Shown here: positions 45,545 through 54,743 of the stretch, piece after piece | Position numbering within the stretch: position 1 is the stretch's first letter | Layout: each line of letters starts with the position of its first letter | Position numbers and translations under genes: made by a program | The notes under the pieces: model-generated | The model's input: only the letters and a program-made list of their open reading frames with translations | What the model was told of the DNA's origin: nothing | Databases searched by the model: none | Assembly (NCBI RefSeq): GCF_024519455.1 | Contig: NZ_JALJRY010000012.1 | Coordinates: forward strand, 233,418 to 297,417 | DNA length: 64,000 nt | From: Streptomyces sp. STR69 | GTDB taxonomy: Bacteria > Actinomycetota > Actinomycetes > Streptomycetales > Streptomycetaceae | Direction: 5' to 3'

Positions 45545-48256
45545 ATGCGCCGCCCCCGGCCCCCCGCCGCCCTCCGCATCCCCTTCCTCGCCCGGCTGCG
45601 CGTCGGGCGCAAGCTGATGCTCCTGGTGCTGCTCCCGGTGACCGGCATGATGGCGTTCACCGCGTTCGGCGCCGTCTCGCAGTGGCACGACGCGCAGACC
45701 CTCCGGGACTTCCGTACGGCGACCGAGCTGTCGTTCCGGACCACCGCGCTCACCGACGCGCTCGCTAGGGAACGCATCGCCGCCGTGAAGGCCCGGCTGC
45801 GCCCCGGACCGGCCACGCTGAAGGAACGCACCGGGGCCCAGCACGCCACCGACGGGGCCCTGCACGCGGCCCTCCTCGACACCGCCGGCTGGACCGGACC
45901 GCCCGACGTGCCGGGCCGCCTCGACGCCCGCGGCCGTCAACTCCGCGCCCTGCGGCTCCAGACCGGGACCGGCTCCCTCACCGCGCCCCAACTCGCCGAC
46001 CAGTACGACACGATCGAGAACGACCTCCTGGAGTTGGCCGCCACCCTGGAGTCCGGCCGCCCCACCCGCGCGTCGGGCCAGGCCGCCGACGCCCACATTG
46101 CGCTCCTGAACGCCATCGAGGCCGCCGAACGCGAACGCACCGAGCTGGCCGTCCTGTTCGCCGCCCCCGACGCCGCGCACCCCACCGCCACGGACCGCTG
46201 GTCCGCCCTGGAGAAGGCGCTCCTGGACGACTTCGACCAGACCGCGCCCGCCGGCCTCAAGGGCAGGCTGTACGTCGTCCTCCTCCAGCACCCCGGCCTC
46301 GTGGTCCGCAAGACCCGCGAGACCCTCGCCGACCCGCACGCCCAGCGCAACGCCTGGCCCACGTACGCCGGTTGGCTGACCGCCTCCACTCGGCGCATCG
46401 AGACGCTGCGCGTCATCCAGCACCGGGCCGCCGCGGAACTGGGCCGTGACGCCACACGCGACCTGGACGCCGCACGCGCGCGTGAGGCCCGCGACCTCAC
46501 CGTGTCGCTGGCAGTCCTGGCCGCCGTCACCGTCCTCGCCCTGGCCCTGCGGCTGTCGATCACCCGTCCGCTCAGCGAGGTCTCCGCGGGCGCCCGGGCG
46601 CTCTCCGAGGGAGACCTGTCGTACGACATCCGGTACGCGGGCCGGGACGAACTCGGCGCCGTCGCCGACACGTTCCGCGAACTGCGGGTCACCACCGGAC
46701 GGCTCGCCGCCGAGATCAACACCATGAGCGCGGCGATCGACGACAACCGGCTCGGCCACCGCGCGGACGTCGTCGCCTTCGAGGGGACCTGGGCACAGCT
46801 GCTGGGCGGCATGAACGGCACCATGGCGTCCTTCGCCGCCGCCCACGGGCGACGCGACAAGGCCGAACAGGAACTGGCGAGCATCTTCCACCTCTCCCTC
46901 GACCTGTTGTGCATCGCGGGACTCGACGGCTACTTCAAGCGGGTGAACCCCGCCTTCGAGCGGACCCTCGGCCACTCCGCCGAAGCCCTGCTCGGCAGAC
47001 CGTGGCTGGAGTTCGTGCACCCGGAGGACCGGCCACGCACACGTGCCGTCCTCGACCGGCTGGCGGGCGGCGTCGAACTGGGCGAGTTCGAGAACCGCTT
47101 CCTCCGGGACGACGGCACTGAACGCTGGCTCCAGTGGAGCGCCCGCCCGGTCGCCGGAGAGGGCCTGATCTACGCCGCCGCACGCGATGTCACCGAGAGC
47201 CGCCGCGCCGCCCGCGAACAGGCCGCCCTGCGCCGGGTCGCGACCCTCGTCGCCCGCGGGGTGCCACCGCGCGAGGTGTTCTCCGAAGTCGCCGACCAGG
47301 TGGGAAAGGTCCTGAGCAGCGGCTCGGCCGCCGTCCTGCGCTACGGCGCCGACGGAACGGCCACCGTCCTCGGTTCCGCCCACGGACCCGACGCCGAGGC
47401 CGACACGGCCGCGACGGCGGCTGCGGCGGAGGTGGCCCGCACCGCCCGCCCCGCGCGCGTGGGCCGCTCGGTGGGCGCCCCCATCGTCGTGGACGACCGG
47501 CTGTGGGGTGCCGTCGTCGCGACCGCCGCCGGACCCGAACCGCTGCCCCCGGGCACCGAGTCCCGGCTCGCCGACTTCACCGAACTCGTCGCCACCGCCC
47601 TCGCCAACGCCGACAGCCGCGACCAGCTCACGGCGTCACGCGCGCGCGTGGTGGCCGCCGGGGACGCCTCCAGGCGCCGTATCGAACGCGATCTGCACGA
47701 CGGAGTCCAGCAGCGGATCGTCTCGCTCCAACTCGACCTCAGAACGGCCCAGTCGATGCTGGACGAACAGCCGGAGGAACTCGCCGAGCAACTGGACCAC
47801 ATCGCCAAGGGCCTGGACGACGCCTTCACCGACCTGCTGCAGGTCGCGCGCGGCATCCACCCCGCGATCCTCTCCAAGGGCGGCCTGGGCCCCGCCCTGC
47901 GCGCGCTCGCCCGCCGCTCGGCCGTCCCGGTGGAACTCGACCTGCGGCTGCCCCCGGGCCGCCTCCCGGAACAGACGGAGGTCGCCGTCTACTACGTGAC
48001 GTCCGAGTCCTTCACCAACGCCGCGAAGCACGCGCGCGCGAGCTTCGTGCAGGTGACCGCGCGGGCCGAGGACGACGTCCTGGAGGTGACGATCGCCGAC
48101 GACGGAGTGGGCGGCGCCGACCCCGGGCACGGCTCCGGGCTCATCGGACTCGTCGACCGGGTGGAGGCGATCGGCGGCAAGCTGCGCGTCGACAGCCCAC
48201 CGGGAGAGGGCACGACACTCACCGTACGGCTGCCGCTGCCCCGGACGGAGGGGTGA
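45545..48256 (+). CDS. Sensor histidine kinase (NIT-HAMP-PAS-GAF-HisKA_3-HATPase)
   Basis: 903 residues. Transmembrane helix 1 about 24-45, a large helical extracellular domain about 50-310 of nitrate/nitrite-sensing (NIT) type, helix 2 about 318-340, HAMP about 340-395, PAS about 445-550 (SLDLLCIAGLDGYFKRVNPAF), GAF about 560-695, and a NarL-type dimerisation region with His 718 in ERDLHDGVQQR. The ATPase end has DDGVGGADPGHGSGLIGLVDRV. It pairs with the LuxR-type regulator downstream. The true ligand is not known. Confidence 0.93.
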   Translation: MRRPRPPAALRIPFLARLRVGRKLMLLVLLPVTGMMAFTAFGAVSQWHDAQTLRDFRTATELSFRTTALTDALARERIAAVKARLRPGPATLKERTGAQHATDGALHAALLDTAGWTGPPDVPGRLDARGRQLRALRLQTGTGSLTAPQLADQYDTIENDLLELAATLESGRPTRASGQAADAHIALLNAIEAAERERTELAVLFAAPDAAHPTATDRWSALEKALLDDFDQTAPAGLKGRLYVVLLQHPGLVVRKTRETLADPHAQRNAWPTYAGWLTASTRRIETLRVIQHRAAAELGRDATRDLDAARAREARDLTVSLAVLAAVTVLALALRLSITRPLSEVSAGARALSEGDLSYDIRYAGRDELGAVADTFRELRVTTGRLAAEINTMSAAIDDNRLGHRADVVAFEGTWAQLLGGMNGTMASFAAAHGRRDKAEQELASIFHLSLDLLCIAGLDGYFKRVNPAFERTLGHSAEALLGRPWLEFVHPEDRPRTRAVLDRLAGGVELGEFENRFLRDDGTERWLQWSARPVAGEGLIYAAARDVTESRRAAREQAALRRVATLVARGVPPREVFSEVADQVGKVLSSGSAAVLRYGADGTATVLGSAHGPDAEADTAATAAAAEVARTARPARVGRSVGAPIVVDDRLWGAVVATAAGPEPLPPGTESRLADFTELVATALANADSRDQLTASRARVVAAGDASRRRIERDLHDGVQQRIVSLQLDLRTAQSMLDEQPEELAEQLDHIAKGLDDAFTDLLQVARGIHPAILSKGGLGPALRALARRSAVPVELDLRLPPGRLPEQTEVAVYYVTSESFTNAAKHARASFVQVTARAEDDVLEVTIADDGVGGADPGHGSGLIGLVDRVEAIGGKLRVDSPPGEGTTLTVRLPLPRTEG

Positions 48257-48332
48257 CCGCCCGAGGCGTACGCGCTGGGGTCCAGGCCGGGGGAGCGTGG
48301 ACTCGGTGACGTTGCGTACGCCTCGGGCGGTC
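48255..48332 (+). terminator. 19-bp inverted repeat after histidine kinase gene
   Basis: GACCGCCCGAGGCGTACGC (48255-48273) is perfectly inverted at 48314-48332, with 40 bases between. The first arm overlaps the kinase stop. Probable terminator or attenuator between kinase and response regulator. The rest of 48333-48721 has no convincing gene; a short receiver-like string (PDVVLISAYTD, near 48446-48478) is noted. Confidence 0.6.
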
Positions 48333-48721
48333 TTCTCGGACGGAGAGGCGACCGTCCGGCTCCAGGGCTGCCGCGAGGGACTCGCGCGCAGCTGCTCGGC
48401 GCGCACTGTGTCCGGGTCCCGGGGGTCCAGGAAGTCCTTCGGGGACCGGACGTCGTCCTCATATCGGCGTACACGGACCGACGGCCGTCGTCTCTCCGCC
48501 CGTGTCCGCCGCATCTCCCGCAGCCCTTCCGACCCGCGGCCCGTCACCCCTCACCCCGGGCTGCCGGTCCGCTCGCGTCCGCACTGCTTCGAGAATCGCC
48601 CGGACCCGGCCCCTTGTCGTCACGGTCACCCCCCAATTCCCTTACCCGCTAGCCGTACCCGACCGGGTCCGGCAGGCTGTGCGTGGCGCACGGCACCGGT
48701 CGGGCAAGGGGAGCCGAGACG

Positions 48722-49393
48722 ATGGACGCATCGCAGCAGACCGCGCGGGGACGGGTCGTTCTCGCGGACGACGACGTCCTGCTCAGAGAGGGCCTGGCGA
48801 GTCTGTGCGAACGCCTGGGCTACGAGGTGGCGGGCCAGGCCGGTGACGCCGAACGGCTCCTGGAACTGGTCGACACCGAGCGGCCCGACCTCGCGATCGT
48901 CGACATCAGGATGCCCCCGGACCACTCCACCGAGGGCCTCAAGGCGGCCCGTACGATCCGGGAGCGCCACCCCGGCACCGGCATCCTCGTCCTCTCGGCG
49001 TACGTCGAGGTCGAAGAGGCCCTGGAGCTGCTGGCCGGCGGGCACCGGATCGGGTATCTCCTCAAGAGCCGGGTCACGGTCGTCGACGACTTCATCGAGG
49101 CCCTCGACCGCATCCACAAGGGCGGCTCGGTCGTCGACCCCTCCCTGGTGCACGAGCTGTTCTCGGCGCAGCGCCGTGACGACCCGCTGTCCGTCCTCAG
49201 CAACCGCGAGCGCGAGGTCCTGGCGCTCATGGCGGAGGGCCGTTCCAACGCCGGCATCGGCCGCAGGCTGTGGGTCACCGAGGGCACCGTCGAGAAGCAC
49301 GTCCGCAGCATCCTGGGCAAACTCCGCCTTCCGGAGGCCGCCGACGACCACCGCCGTGTCCTGGCGGTTCTCACCTTTCTGGAGTCGCGGTAG
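48722..49393 (+). CDS. LuxR/NarL-type response regulator
   Basis: 223 residues. Receiver domain 10-125 with VVLADDDVLLREGL, phospho-acceptor Asp 61 in AIVDIRMPP, and ILVLSAY then K in YLLKSRV. DNA-binding LuxR helix-turn-helix about 158-215: LSNREREVLALMAEGRSNAGIGRRL. ATG 48722 is preceded by GGGGAG. Cognate of the upstream kinase by position and type. Confidence 0.92.
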   Translation: MDASQQTARGRVVLADDDVLLREGLASLCERLGYEVAGQAGDAERLLELVDTERPDLAIVDIRMPPDHSTEGLKAARTIRERHPGTGILVLSAYVEVEEALELLAGGHRIGYLLKSRVTVVDDFIEALDRIHKGGSVVDPSLVHELFSAQRRDDPLSVLSNREREVLALMAEGRSNAGIGRRLWVTEGTVEKHVRSILGKLRLPEAADDHRRVLAVLTFLESR

Positions 49394-49449
49394 GAGTTCC
49401 GTTCGGAGTTCCGCCGGGCATGCCCGGCGTTGTCCACAGCCCCGCCGCG

Positions 49450-49472
49450 CTGTCACTCCGCGCCAGTAGGGT
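49450..49472 (+). promoter_or_regulatory. RecA-NDp-type promoter of uvrC
   Basis: CTGTCACTCCG (49450-49460), six bases CGCCAG, then TAGGGT (49467-49472). The upstream element is weaker than in uvrA/uvrB (CTC for GTG), but spacing is identical and the ATG is 7 bases beyond the -10, as in uvrB. Confidence 0.6.
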
Positions 49473-49479
49473 GTGAAAC

Positions 49480-51531
49480 ATGGCCGATCCCTCCAGCTAC
49501 CGCCCCAGGCCGGGAGAGATCCCGGACTCGCCCGGGGTCTACAAGTTCCGCGACGAGCACCGCCGGGTGATCTACGTCGGAAAGGCGAAGAGCCTGCGCC
49601 AGCGCCTGGCGAACTACTTCCAGGACCTGGCCGGACTCCACCCGCGCACGCGCACGATGGTCACCACGGCCGCGTCGGTGGAGTGGACGGTCGTGTCCAC
49701 GGAGGTCGAGGCACTTCAGCTGGAGTACTCCTGGATCAAGGAGTACGACCCCCGCTTCAACGTCAAGTACCGCGACGACAAGAGCTACCCGTACCTCGCG
49801 GTGACGATGAACGAGGAGTACCCGCGCGTCCAGGTGATGCGCGGTCACAAGAAGAAGGGCGTCCGCTACTTCGGGCCGTACGGACACGCGTGGGCGATCC
49901 GCGACACCGTGGACCTCCTGCTGCGCGTGTTCCCCGTCCGCACCTGCTCGGCCGGCGTCTTCAAGAACGCCGCGCGCACCGGCCGCCCCTGTCTGCTCGG
50001 CTACATCGGCAAGTGCTCCGCGCCCTGCGTCGGCCGCGTCTCCGAGGAGGAGCACCGCGAACTGGCCGAGGAGTTCAGCGACTTCATGGCCGGCCGCACC
50101 GGCACGTACATCCGCCGCCTGGAGCAGCGGATGACGGAGGCCGCCGAGGAGATGGAGTACGAGCGGGCGGCCCGGCTGCGCGACGACATCGAGGCCCTGC
50201 GCAAGGCCATGGAGAAGAGCGCGGTCGTCCTCGCCGACGCGACCGACGCCGACCTGATCGCCGTCGCCGAGGACGAGTTGGAGGCGGCCGTCCAGATCTT
50301 CCACGTCCGCGGCGGACGCGTGCGCGGCCAGCGCGGCTGGGTCACCGACAAGGTCGAGGACGTCACCACCGCGGCCCTCGTCGAGCACGCACTCCAGCAG
50401 CTCTACGGCGAGGAGACCGGGGACTCCGTCCCCAAGGAGGTCCTCGTCCCGGCCCTGCCCGACCCGGTGGAGCCGGTCCAGCAGTGGCTGACGGACCGCC
50501 GCGGGTCGAACGTGTCGCTGCGCATCCCGCAGCGCGGCGACAAGAAGTCCCTCATGGAGACCGTCGCGCGCAACGCCCAGCAGTCGCTGATCCTCCACAA
50601 GACCAAGCGCGCCTCCGACCTCACCACCCGCTCACGCGCCCTGGAGGAGATCTCCGAGGCCCTCGACCTGGACAGCGCCCCCCTGAGGATCGAGTGCTAC
50701 GACATCTCGCACCTCCAGGGCGACGACGTCGTGGCGTCCATGGTCGTCTTCGAGGACGGGCTGTCGCGCAAGAGCGAGTACCGCCGCTTCCAGATCAAGG
50801 GCTTCGAGGGCCAGGACGACGTCCGCTCGATGCACGAGGTGATCACCCGCCGCTTCCGGCGCTATCTCGCCGAGAAGGAGAAGACGGGGGAGTGGGTGGA
50901 CGGCGACGAGCTGAGTGACCTGAAGGACGACGAGGGCCGCCCCAAGCGGTTCGCCTATCCGCCGCAGCTCGTCGTGGTCGACGGCGGGCAGCCGCAGGTC
51001 GCCGCCGCCAAGAAGGCCCTCGACGAACTGGGAATCGACGACATCGCCGTGTGCGGTCTCGCCAAGCGCCTGGAGGAGGTCTGGCTGCCCGACGAGGACG
51101 ACCCGGTGGTCCTGCCCCGCACCAGCGAGGGCCTCTACCTCCTCCAGCGCGTCCGCGACGAGGCCCACCGCTTCGCGATCACCTACCAGCGCGCCAAGCG
51201 CGCCAAGCGGTTCCGGGCGAGCCCCCTGGACGACGTGCCCGGACTCGGCGAGACCCGCAAGCAGGCGCTCATCAAGCACTTCGGTTCGGTGAAGAAGCTG
51301 CGATCCGCGACAATCGATCAGATCTGCGAGGTTCCGGGCATAGGTCGCAAGACCGCCGAGACCATCGTGGTGGCCCTCGCCCAGGCGGCCCCGGCCGCAC
51401 CCGCCGTGAACACGGCGACTGGAGAGATCATGGATGACATGGAAGACGGGACACCCGAGACGACGGCGGGTGCCCCGGGGGAGCCCGTACCCGCGGGCGC
51501 CCCGGACGAGCGACGGGGGCAGGAGACATGA
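49480..51531 (+). CDS. uvrC: Excinuclease ABC subunit C
   Basis: 683 residues. N-terminal GIY-YIG nuclease (about 14-95: SPGVYKF...VIYVGKAKSLRQRL), the cysteine region CLLGYIGKCSAPC, a UVR motif about 205-240 for UvrB, the RNase H-like nuclease (YDISHLQG with Asp), and tandem HhH motifs (about 585-640). It makes the two incisions of nucleotide excision repair. The Ala/Pro-rich tail ends in TGA that overlaps the rapZ ATG (ATGA). Confidence 0.98.
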   Translation: MADPSSYRPRPGEIPDSPGVYKFRDEHRRVIYVGKAKSLRQRLANYFQDLAGLHPRTRTMVTTAASVEWTVVSTEVEALQLEYSWIKEYDPRFNVKYRDDKSYPYLAVTMNEEYPRVQVMRGHKKKGVRYFGPYGHAWAIRDTVDLLLRVFPVRTCSAGVFKNAARTGRPCLLGYIGKCSAPCVGRVSEEEHRELAEEFSDFMAGRTGTYIRRLEQRMTEAAEEMEYERAARLRDDIEALRKAMEKSAVVLADATDADLIAVAEDELEAAVQIFHVRGGRVRGQRGWVTDKVEDVTTAALVEHALQQLYGEETGDSVPKEVLVPALPDPVEPVQQWLTDRRGSNVSLRIPQRGDKKSLMETVARNAQQSLILHKTKRASDLTTRSRALEEISEALDLDSAPLRIECYDISHLQGDDVVASMVVFEDGLSRKSEYRRFQIKGFEGQDDVRSMHEVITRRFRRYLAEKEKTGEWVDGDELSDLKDDEGRPKRFAYPPQLVVVDGGQPQVAAAKKALDELGIDDIAVCGLAKRLEEVWLPDEDDPVVLPRTSEGLYLLQRVRDEAHRFAITYQRAKRAKRFRASPLDDVPGLGETRKQALIKHFGSVKKLRSATIDQICEVPGIGRKTAETIVVALAQAAPAAPAVNTATGEIMDDMEDGTPETTAGAPGEPVPAGAPDERRGQET

Positions 51532-52535
51532 GCGAGCAAGAGAAGCGGCCCACAGCGGACCGAGATCAGACCCACAAGGAGACGGGCGAGGATCAGGCTC
51601 CACCGGAAGGCACCCAGGACAACGGAGCAGAAGTGAGTACGGACAGCACGACAGCCGGCGGGGTGCCCGAGGCGGCCATCCCCGAGCTGGTGATCATCTC
51701 CGGCATGTCCGGGGCCGGGCGGTCCACCGCCGCCAAGTGTCTGGAGGACCTCGGCTGGTTCGTCGTCGACAACCTCCCGCCCGCCCTGATCCCCACCATG
51801 GTGGAGCTCGGCGCCCGCTCCCAGGGCAACGTGGCACGGATCGCGGTCGTGGTCGACGTACGCGGACGGCGCTTCTTCGACAACCTCCGCGAGTCCCTCG
51901 CCGACCTGGAGTCCAAGAACGTCACCCGGCGGATCGTCTTCCTGGAGTCCTCCGACGACGCCCTGGTGCGCCGCTTCGAGTCCGTGCGCCGACCGCACCC
52001 CCTCCAGGGCGACGGCCGCATCGTCGACGGCATCGACGCCGAGCGGGAACTCCTGCGCGAACTGCGCGGGGACGCCGACCTCGTCATCGACACCTCCAGC
52101 CTCAACGTCCACGAACTCCGCGCCAAGATGGACGCCCAGTTCGCCGGCGAGGAGGAGCCCGAACTGCGGGCCACCGTCATGTCGTTCGGCTTCAAGTACG
52201 GCCTCCCGGTCGACGCCGACCTCGTCGCCGACATGCGCTTCCTGCCCAACCCGCACTGGATCCCGGAACTGCGCCCCTTCAACGGCCTCAACGAGGAGGT
52301 CTCGGCGTACGTCTTCAACCAGCCCGGCGCCAAGGAGTTCCTCGACCGGTACGCCGAGCTGCTGCGCCTCATCGCGGCCGGCTACCGCCGTGAGGGCAAG
52401 CGGTACGTGACGATCGCGATCGGCTGCACCGGCGGCAAGCACCGCTCGGTCGCCACGGCGGAGAAGCTCGCCGCGCGGCTCGTGGCCGAGGGCGTCGAGA
52501 CGGTGGTCGTACACCGGGACATGGGACGGGAATGA
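51528..52535 (+). CDS. rapZ: RapZ-family nucleotide-binding protein
   Basis: 335 residues. P-loop GMSGAGRSTAAK, with Arg in place of Lys in the Walker A motif. Then VVDNLPPALIPT, and the C-terminal GCTGGKHRSV that binds sugar phosphate or RNA in RapZ. The N-terminal 45 residues are acidic, low-complexity and extra to the core. RapZ controls amino-sugar metabolism through small RNAs in E. coli; its actinomycete role is unclear. Translation is coupled at both ends (ATGA overlaps). Confidence 0.95.
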   Translation: MSEQEKRPTADRDQTHKETGEDQAPPEGTQDNGAEVSTDSTTAGGVPEAAIPELVIISGMSGAGRSTAAKCLEDLGWFVVDNLPPALIPTMVELGARSQGNVARIAVVVDVRGRRFFDNLRESLADLESKNVTRRIVFLESSDDALVRRFESVRRPHPLQGDGRIVDGIDAERELLRELRGDADLVIDTSSLNVHELRAKMDAQFAGEEEPELRATVMSFGFKYGLPVDADLVADMRFLPNPHWIPELRPFNGLNEEVSAYVFNQPGAKEFLDRYAELLRLIAAGYRREGKRYVTIAIGCTGGKHRSVATAEKLAARLVAEGVETVVVHRDMGRE

Positions 52536-53599
52536 CGGGACGTAGCCCACGGCTCGGCCGACTGCGCCGAGTGGTACCCGAGGGACGTACGACCAGGCCC
52601 GTGGAGGCCCGCGGCGGCAAGCCGCGCCGGCGCGGCACCCAGCCCAAGGTGGTTGCCCTCGGCGGTGGCATGGGCCTGTCCGCCTCGCTCACCGCACTGC
52701 GCCGGATCACCGGCGATCTCACCGCCGTCGTCACCGTGGCCGACGACGGCGGCTCCAGCGGACGCCTGCGCGACGAACTGGGCGTGCTGCCTCCGGGCGA
52801 CCTGCGCAAGGCGCTGGCCGCGCTGTGCGGCGACGACGACTGGGGCCAGACCTGGGCCCGCGTCATCCAGCACCGCTTCCAGTCCAAGGGCGACCTGCAC
52901 GAGCACGCGGTCGGCAATCTGCTGATCGTCGCCCTGTGGGAGCAGCTCGGCGACCACGTCCAGGCCCTCGACCTGGTCGGCAAGCTGCTCGGCGCGCACG
53001 GGCGCGTGCTGCCCATGTCCGCCGTACCGCTGGAGCTCCAGGCACTGGTCAAGGGGCACGACCCGGCGCGGCCCGACGATGTCGACACCGTGCGGGGGCA
53101 GGCGACCGTGGCGCTCACGCCCGGTGAGGTGATGTCCGTGCACGTCGTGCCGCACGACCCGCCGGCCGTGCCCGAGGCGGTCGCCGCCGTGCTCGACGCG
53201 GACTGGGTGGTGCTCGGTCCCGGCTCCTGGTTCTCGTCGGTCATCCCGCACCTGCTGGTGCCGGAACTGCTGGACGCGCTCACCGAGACGAAGGCGCGCC
53301 GGGTACTCTCCCTGAACCTCGCGCCGCAGCCCGGAGAAACCGATGGCTTCTCCCCGCAGCGTCATTTGGAGGTTTTGGGACGACACGCCCCTAAACTCGC
53401 CCTGGACGTGGTGCTGGCCGACGAGGCCGCCGTGCCCGATCGCGCGTCGCTCACCGAAGCCGCCAAGCGGCTCGGCGCCGCGGTCGAGCTGGCGCCGGTG
53501 GCCCGGCCGGACGGAACTCCAAGGCACGACCCGGAGCTGTTGGCCGCCGCGTACGACCGTATTTTTCGGATGCATGGAAGGATCGGCCCATGGCGATGA
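52532..53599 (+). CDS. yvcK: YvcK/CofD-like gluconeogenesis factor
   Basis: 355 residues. Nucleotide-binding VVALGGGMGLSASLTALRR (in its first 12 residues), ADDGGSSGRLRDELGVLPPGDLRKAL, and GDLHEHAVGNLLI of the CofD-like family. YvcK binds UDP-GlcNAc and links central carbon metabolism with cell-wall synthesis. The basic N-terminus (about 1-35) is extra. ATG overlaps the rapZ stop and the end overlaps whiA by 10 bases, so it is part of one operon. Confidence 0.95.
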   Translation: MTGRSPRLGRLRRVVPEGRTTRPVEARGGKPRRRGTQPKVVALGGGMGLSASLTALRRITGDLTAVVTVADDGGSSGRLRDELGVLPPGDLRKALAALCGDDDWGQTWARVIQHRFQSKGDLHEHAVGNLLIVALWEQLGDHVQALDLVGKLLGAHGRVLPMSAVPLELQALVKGHDPARPDDVDTVRGQATVALTPGEVMSVHVVPHDPPAVPEAVAAVLDADWVVLGPGSWFSSVIPHLLVPELLDALTETKARRVLSLNLAPQPGETDGFSPQRHLEVLGRHAPKLALDVVLADEAAVPDRASLTEAAKRLGAAVELAPVARPDGTPRHDPELLAAAYDRIFRMHGRIGPWR

Positions 53600-54579
53600 C
53601 GGCAGCGGTGAAGGATGAGATCTCCCGGCTCCCCGTCACCCGTACCTGCTGCAGGAAGGCGGAGGTCTCCGCCATTCTGCGGTTCGCCGGAGGCCTCCAC
53701 CTGGTGAGCGGGCGCATCGTGATCGAGGCGGAGCTGGACACCGCGATGGCGGCGCGCCGGCTCAAGCGGGACATCCTGGAGATCTTCGGCCACAGCTCCG
53801 AACTGATCGTGATGGCGCCCGGCGGACTGCGCCGCGGCTCCCGTTACGTCGTCCGGGTGGTCGCGGGCGGCGATCAGCTGGCCCGGCAGACGGGCCTCGT
53901 GGACGGCCGCGGACGCCCCATCCGGGGTCTGCCGCCGCAGGTGGTCTCCGGGGCGACCTGTGACGCGGAGGCGGCCTGGCGCGGCGCGTTCCTGGCCCAC
54001 GGCTCACTGACCGAGCCCGGCAGGTCCTCCTCCCTGGAGGTGACCTGCCCGGGCCCGGAGGCCGCGCTCGCGCTGGTCGGCGCCGCCCGCCGGCTGTCGA
54101 TCGCGGCGAAGGCGCGCGAGGTGCGGGGCGTGGACCGGGTGGTCGTCCGTGACGGCGACGCGATCGGCGCCCTGCTCACCCGGCTCGGCGCGCACGAGTC
54201 GGTGCTGGCCTGGGAGGAGCGCCGGATGCGCCGCGAGGTGCGCGCCACGGCGAACCGGCTGGCCAACTTCGACGACGCCAACCTGCGCCGCTCGGCCCGC
54301 GCGGCTGTCGCCGCCGGAGCCCGGGTCCAGCGCGCGCTGGAGATCCTCGCCGACGAGGTCCCCGAGCACCTCGCCGCCGCAGGCCGGCTGCGCATGGACC
54401 ACAAGCAGGCCTCCCTGGAGGAGCTGGGCGCGCTGGCCGACCCGCCGCTGACGAAGGACGCCGTGGCGGGCCGTATCCGCCGTCTGCTGGCGATGGCCGA
54501 CAAGCGGGCCCAGGACCTCGGCATCCCGGGCACGGAGTCCAGCATCACCGAGGAGATGGCCGACAACATGGTCGGCTGA
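53590..54579 (+). CDS. whiA: Sporulation transcription regulator WhiA
   Basis: 329 residues. The N-terminal half is a LAGLIDADG-homing-endonuclease-like fold without catalytic residues (CCRKAEVSAILRFAGGLHL, GATCDAEAAWRGAFLAHGSL). The C-terminal half is the DNA-binding helix-turn-helix (LEELGALADPPLTKDAVAGRIRRLL). WhiA, with WhiB, starts sporulation septation in Streptomyces. Starts are ATG 53590 or 53596; GGAAGG is upstream. Last gene of the uvrC operon, followed by a strong hairpin. Confidence 0.98.
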   Translation: MAMTAAVKDEISRLPVTRTCCRKAEVSAILRFAGGLHLVSGRIVIEAELDTAMAARRLKRDILEIFGHSSELIVMAPGGLRRGSRYVVRVVAGGDQLARQTGLVDGRGRPIRGLPPQVVSGATCDAEAAWRGAFLAHGSLTEPGRSSSLEVTCPGPEAALALVGAARRLSIAAKAREVRGVDRVVVRDGDAIGALLTRLGAHESVLAWEERRMRREVRATANRLANFDDANLRRSARAAVAAGARVQRALEILADEVPEHLAAAGRLRMDHKQASLEELGALADPPLTKDAVAGRIRRLLAMADKRAQDLGIPGTESSITEEMADNMVG

Positions 54580-54608
54580 CGCCTCCTGCGACCTGACGAT
54601 CTCTCAAC

Positions 54609-54649
54609 ACGCCGGTGCGGATGTCCCCTTGGGATATCCGCACCGGCGT
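54609..54649 (+). terminator. Terminator of uvrC-rapZ-yvcK-whiA operon
   Basis: A 19-bp stem (54609-54627 with 54631-54649, one G-T pair) closes a 3-base loop CTT. It lies 30 bases after the whiA stop. Confidence 0.85.
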
Positions 54650-54743
54650 TTGACCGTCCTGATGCGCCCCCTTGACTCGATCATGAAGTGTCATGAGCCT
54701 GGCAACAGTTCGCTGCTGTGGCGGACAGTTGCTAGGGGGATTC

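Noticed and set aside
43850..47383. 1177-codon open frame antisense to the binding protein and kinase genes
   Set aside because: It crosses two well-supported genes and consists of Gly/Arg/Val-rich shadow sequence.
48443..48480. PDVVLISAYTD-like string suggesting a receiver-domain fragment
   Set aside because: Only eleven residues match, the frame has no start or acidic pair, and the flanks look non-coding; kept as a note only.
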